Origin: UKL13-3 sp943369665
GTDB lineage: Bacteria; Bacteroidota; Bacteroidia; UKL13-3
NCBI GenBank assembly: GCA_943369665.1
Contig: CALRNX020000004.1
Span: 124,001 to 188,000 of the forward strand
Length of the DNA: 64,000 nucleotides
Direction of reading: 5' to 3'
Numbering within the stretch: position 1 is the stretch's first letter; each line of letters begins with the position of its first letter. Below, piece after piece: positions 62,284 to 64,000 of this stretch. Position numbers and translations under genes: made by a program. The notes beneath the pieces are model-generated. The model saw only the letters and a list, made by a program, of their open reading frames with translations. It was not told the origin of the DNA and did not search any database.

Positions 62284-62487
62284 TTTTTTGCCTTCTGATA
62301 TACACTCATACAAAAGATTGATCCCAATTCTTCTCCTACACATTTTCCGACAACATCGCAATTATTTCGCTTTCCTTTTCCGATCGGACATCTTTGGGAT
62401 ACTATAGCAATAAGCTAACAATACTGTTTTCCAATAGCTATTAAACAATGTCAATAAAAAATTTAAGGAGTGCTTTTCTCAAAAAAA

Positions 62488-64000
62488 ATGAGCCAATTAA
62501 ATAATAAGGTAATTATTGCCATCCTTATTTTCTTATTGCCGGTTAGTAAAATAATCGCACAGAACTATCAATATAAAGTGTATGAGTTCAACAAGCCCGG
62601 AAATGCCTGCTATCTCAGATATGTCTGCTATGCACAAAACAATGACTACAGCTCCACCAATAGGCCTCATCTCTTTATCTTAGGTAAAAGCGGAGAATCT
62701 GCCCTTCAAACCTTTGAGTCGGATTCATTAAAAATGTTTCCCAACTTTCACAACTATCTGCTCGTTTACATACCAAACAGAAGCGGAACGGCAAATGACA
62801 AACTTTTTTGTTTTGATGCCATCGTAAACCTCGTTACCTGGCAGTATCAATGTGGACGTGAAAATGTTTTTCTTTCGATTAATGACAATACCATAAACGC
62901 ATCTGATATTGAGGTTGCAGGACTCCAAAGTACATTTTACAGCGTTCGGTATGCAAGTGCAGTTCTCCCGGAAAAAATTGCTGACAATTTCAAGGAAAAC
63001 AAGACCGCCTATGAAAATACACATGAAGACAAGGAAGACAATCTAGGTACATTTTACTATGAGGAAGAGGAAAAGCATAAGGATAACACTGCGATATCCG
63101 ACCAAGTGCCTACCAAAACCTATTTTGGGCCTCCTAGGGCATTTAAATATACACTCTCAGGAATTGTTAGAGACAAGTCTACAGGTGAAGCATTGCCATT
63201 TGCAACAGTGCACGTAAAGCATACACATATAGGTGTTGCCTCAAATGCCGATGGGTATTTTACACTATCTCAGGTTCCAACAGATACAAGCGTTTTAGTT
63301 GTCTCTTATGTTGGATACACCACCACACAGGTTTTTCTATCACCACTGTTACCCAAAACCAATTTTCAGATTGAAATTATGCCTGCAGGAAACCGTTTAA
63401 AGCAGATTACGATCACCGGGGCCAAAGAAGACATTGTGCTAGTAAAAAAAGAAGACGTAAGTGTTGTTAAAATGACGCCAAAAGAAATGGAAAAACTTCC
63501 CAATATTGGTGAAAAAGACGTGATGCGTTCCTTGCAGTTAATGCCTGGAGTAAGTGCGTCTCAGGAATCTTCGTCAGGTCTGTATGTAAGAGGAGGCACA
63601 CCGGATCAAAATCTTGTTCTTTTTGATGGCTTTACCGTATATCATGTTGATCACCTTTATGGATTTTTCAGTGCTTTTAATGCCAATGCTGTAAAGGATA
63701 TTCAACTTTACAAAGGTGGGTTTGAATCTCGCTTTGGCGGACGTCTTTCCAGTGTAACCGAAATTACAGGTAAAGATGGAAACCAGAAAAAATTCAATAT
63801 GGGAGGAGATATAAGTTTATTAAGTGTAAATGCCTGGATGGAAATTCCTGTGGGAGACAAATTTTCATCCATTATTGCCGTGCGCAGGTCATATAAAGGC
63901 CCAATTTACAATAAGCTATTTGACAAATACAGCAAAAGCAGTTCATCATCAACTCCCACTCAACAAGGAGGCCCCGGAGGAAGAAGATTTATGCAAGAGG
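62488..64000 (+). CDS. TonB-dependent receptor with CarboxypepD_reg-like domain, 5' part
   Basis: The frame is open from ATG 62488 to the window end (504 codons), so the barrel is missing. Signal peptide (VIIAILIFLLPVSKIIAQ). Residues of about 30-215 are an N-terminal extracytoplasmic region of no recognised family, ending in an acidic stretch. Residues 220-300 are a carboxypeptidase-regulatory-like domain (YTLSGIVRDKSTGEALPFAT, VASNADGYFTLSQV, VSYVGYTTTQVFL). From about 325 comes the TonB plug (MEKLPNIGEKDVMRSLQLMP, LYVRGGTPDQNLVLFDGF, YKGGFESRFGGRLSSV). It is of the non-SusC type. Substrate unknown; no partner gene is visible. Confidence 0.88.
   Translation, partial: MSQLNNKVIIAILIFLLPVSKIIAQNYQYKVYEFNKPGNACYLRYVCYAQNNDYSSTNRPHLFILGKSGESALQTFESDSLKMFPNFHNYLLVYIPNRSGTANDKLFCFDAIVNLVTWQYQCGRENVFLSINDNTINASDIEVAGLQSTFYSVRYASAVLPEKIADNFKENKTAYENTHEDKEDNLGTFYYEEEEKHKDNTAISDQVPTKTYFGPPRAFKYTLSGIVRDKSTGEALPFATVHVKHTHIGVASNADGYFTLSQVPTDTSVLVVSYVGYTTTQVFLSPLLPKTNFQIEIMPAGNRLKQITITGAKEDIVLVKKEDVSVVKMTPKEMEKLPNIGEKDVMRSLQLMPGVSASQESSSGLYVRGGTPDQNLVLFDGFTVYHVDHLYGFFSAFNANAVKDIQLYKGGFESRFGGRLSSVTEITGKDGNQKKFNMGGDISLLSVNAWMEIPVGDKFSSIIAVRRSYKGPIYNKLFDKYSKSSSSSTPTQQGGPGGRRFMQE

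Overview
The window is about 40% GC and comes from a Bacteroidota chromosome, probably in the Sphingobacteriia/Chitinophagia/Cytophagia part of the phylum. The evidence is a SusC/SusD pair, the type IX secretion (T9SS) translocon gene sprA, five proteins with T9SS C-terminal sorting domains (three type B 'gliding-motility-associated', two type A), TAnnTTTG-like promoters and many Bacteroidota-typical lipoproteins. No plasmid, prophage, insertion sequence or CRISPR array was seen. All genes except the two at the window edges look intact.

Layout. 1-7.9 kb is housekeeping: an edge-truncated flippase-like membrane protein, rfaE2 (heptose activation), purN, a lipoprotein, ribH, a membrane TPR protein, pdhA, recF with a DciA/DUF721 gene, and a metallo-beta-lactamase-fold hydrolase. 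8-12.9 kb holds a large outer-membrane beta-propeller/barrel protein, tdk and a conserved hypothetical. 13-25.5 kb is a surface-protein island. An ECF sigma factor, a membrane protein that looks like an anti-sigma factor fused to a T9SS type B sorting domain, and a 2106-aa PKD-type surface protein form one leftward operon. A 1556-aa modular surface protein is transcribed divergently from it. 25.7-30.3 kb is housekeeping and stress genes: ispH, glutathione peroxidase, an AlkC-like DNA glycosylase, asd, a cytochrome b5-like protein and a thioredoxin-like protein.

30.3-52.6 kb is an alpha-glucan (starch/maltodextrin) utilisation locus. A Nudix-fold regulator with a degenerate catalytic box faces an operon of a BadF-type sugar kinase, beta-phosphoglucomutase, GH65 maltose phosphorylase, two GH13 enzymes and an MFS/SLC45-like transporter. 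Then come a SusA-like GH13 enzyme, a T9SS-exported protein with four starch-binding-like modules, and a T9SS-exported GH13 amylase followed by SusC, SusD and two small exported proteins. The inferred flow is: extracellular amylase and binding protein, SusCD uptake, periplasmic GH13 trimming, inner-membrane transport, then cytoplasmic phosphorolysis to glucose and beta-glucose-1-phosphate, which enter glycolysis through the kinase and the mutase. Two intergenic palindromes with the same TAAkTGTA-N5-TACA layout may link the two halves as one regulon.

52.7-60.9 kb carries a MORN-repeat protein, ruvA and sprA. 60.9-62.3 kb holds a HAD phosphatase and an unusual tRNA locus: one intact CAT-anticodon tRNA, two tandem 96-bp copies of its 5' half with a 16-bp palindrome in the D-loop, and a GIY-YIG nuclease gene flanked by a second copy of the tRNA 3' end and its terminator, with a near-identical palindrome in the T-loop. 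The window ends inside a TonB-dependent receptor.

The two most unusual items are the sigma / anti-sigma-CTD fusion / giant adhesin operon, which may couple T9SS sorting to transcription, and the tRNA / palindrome / GIY-YIG locus.
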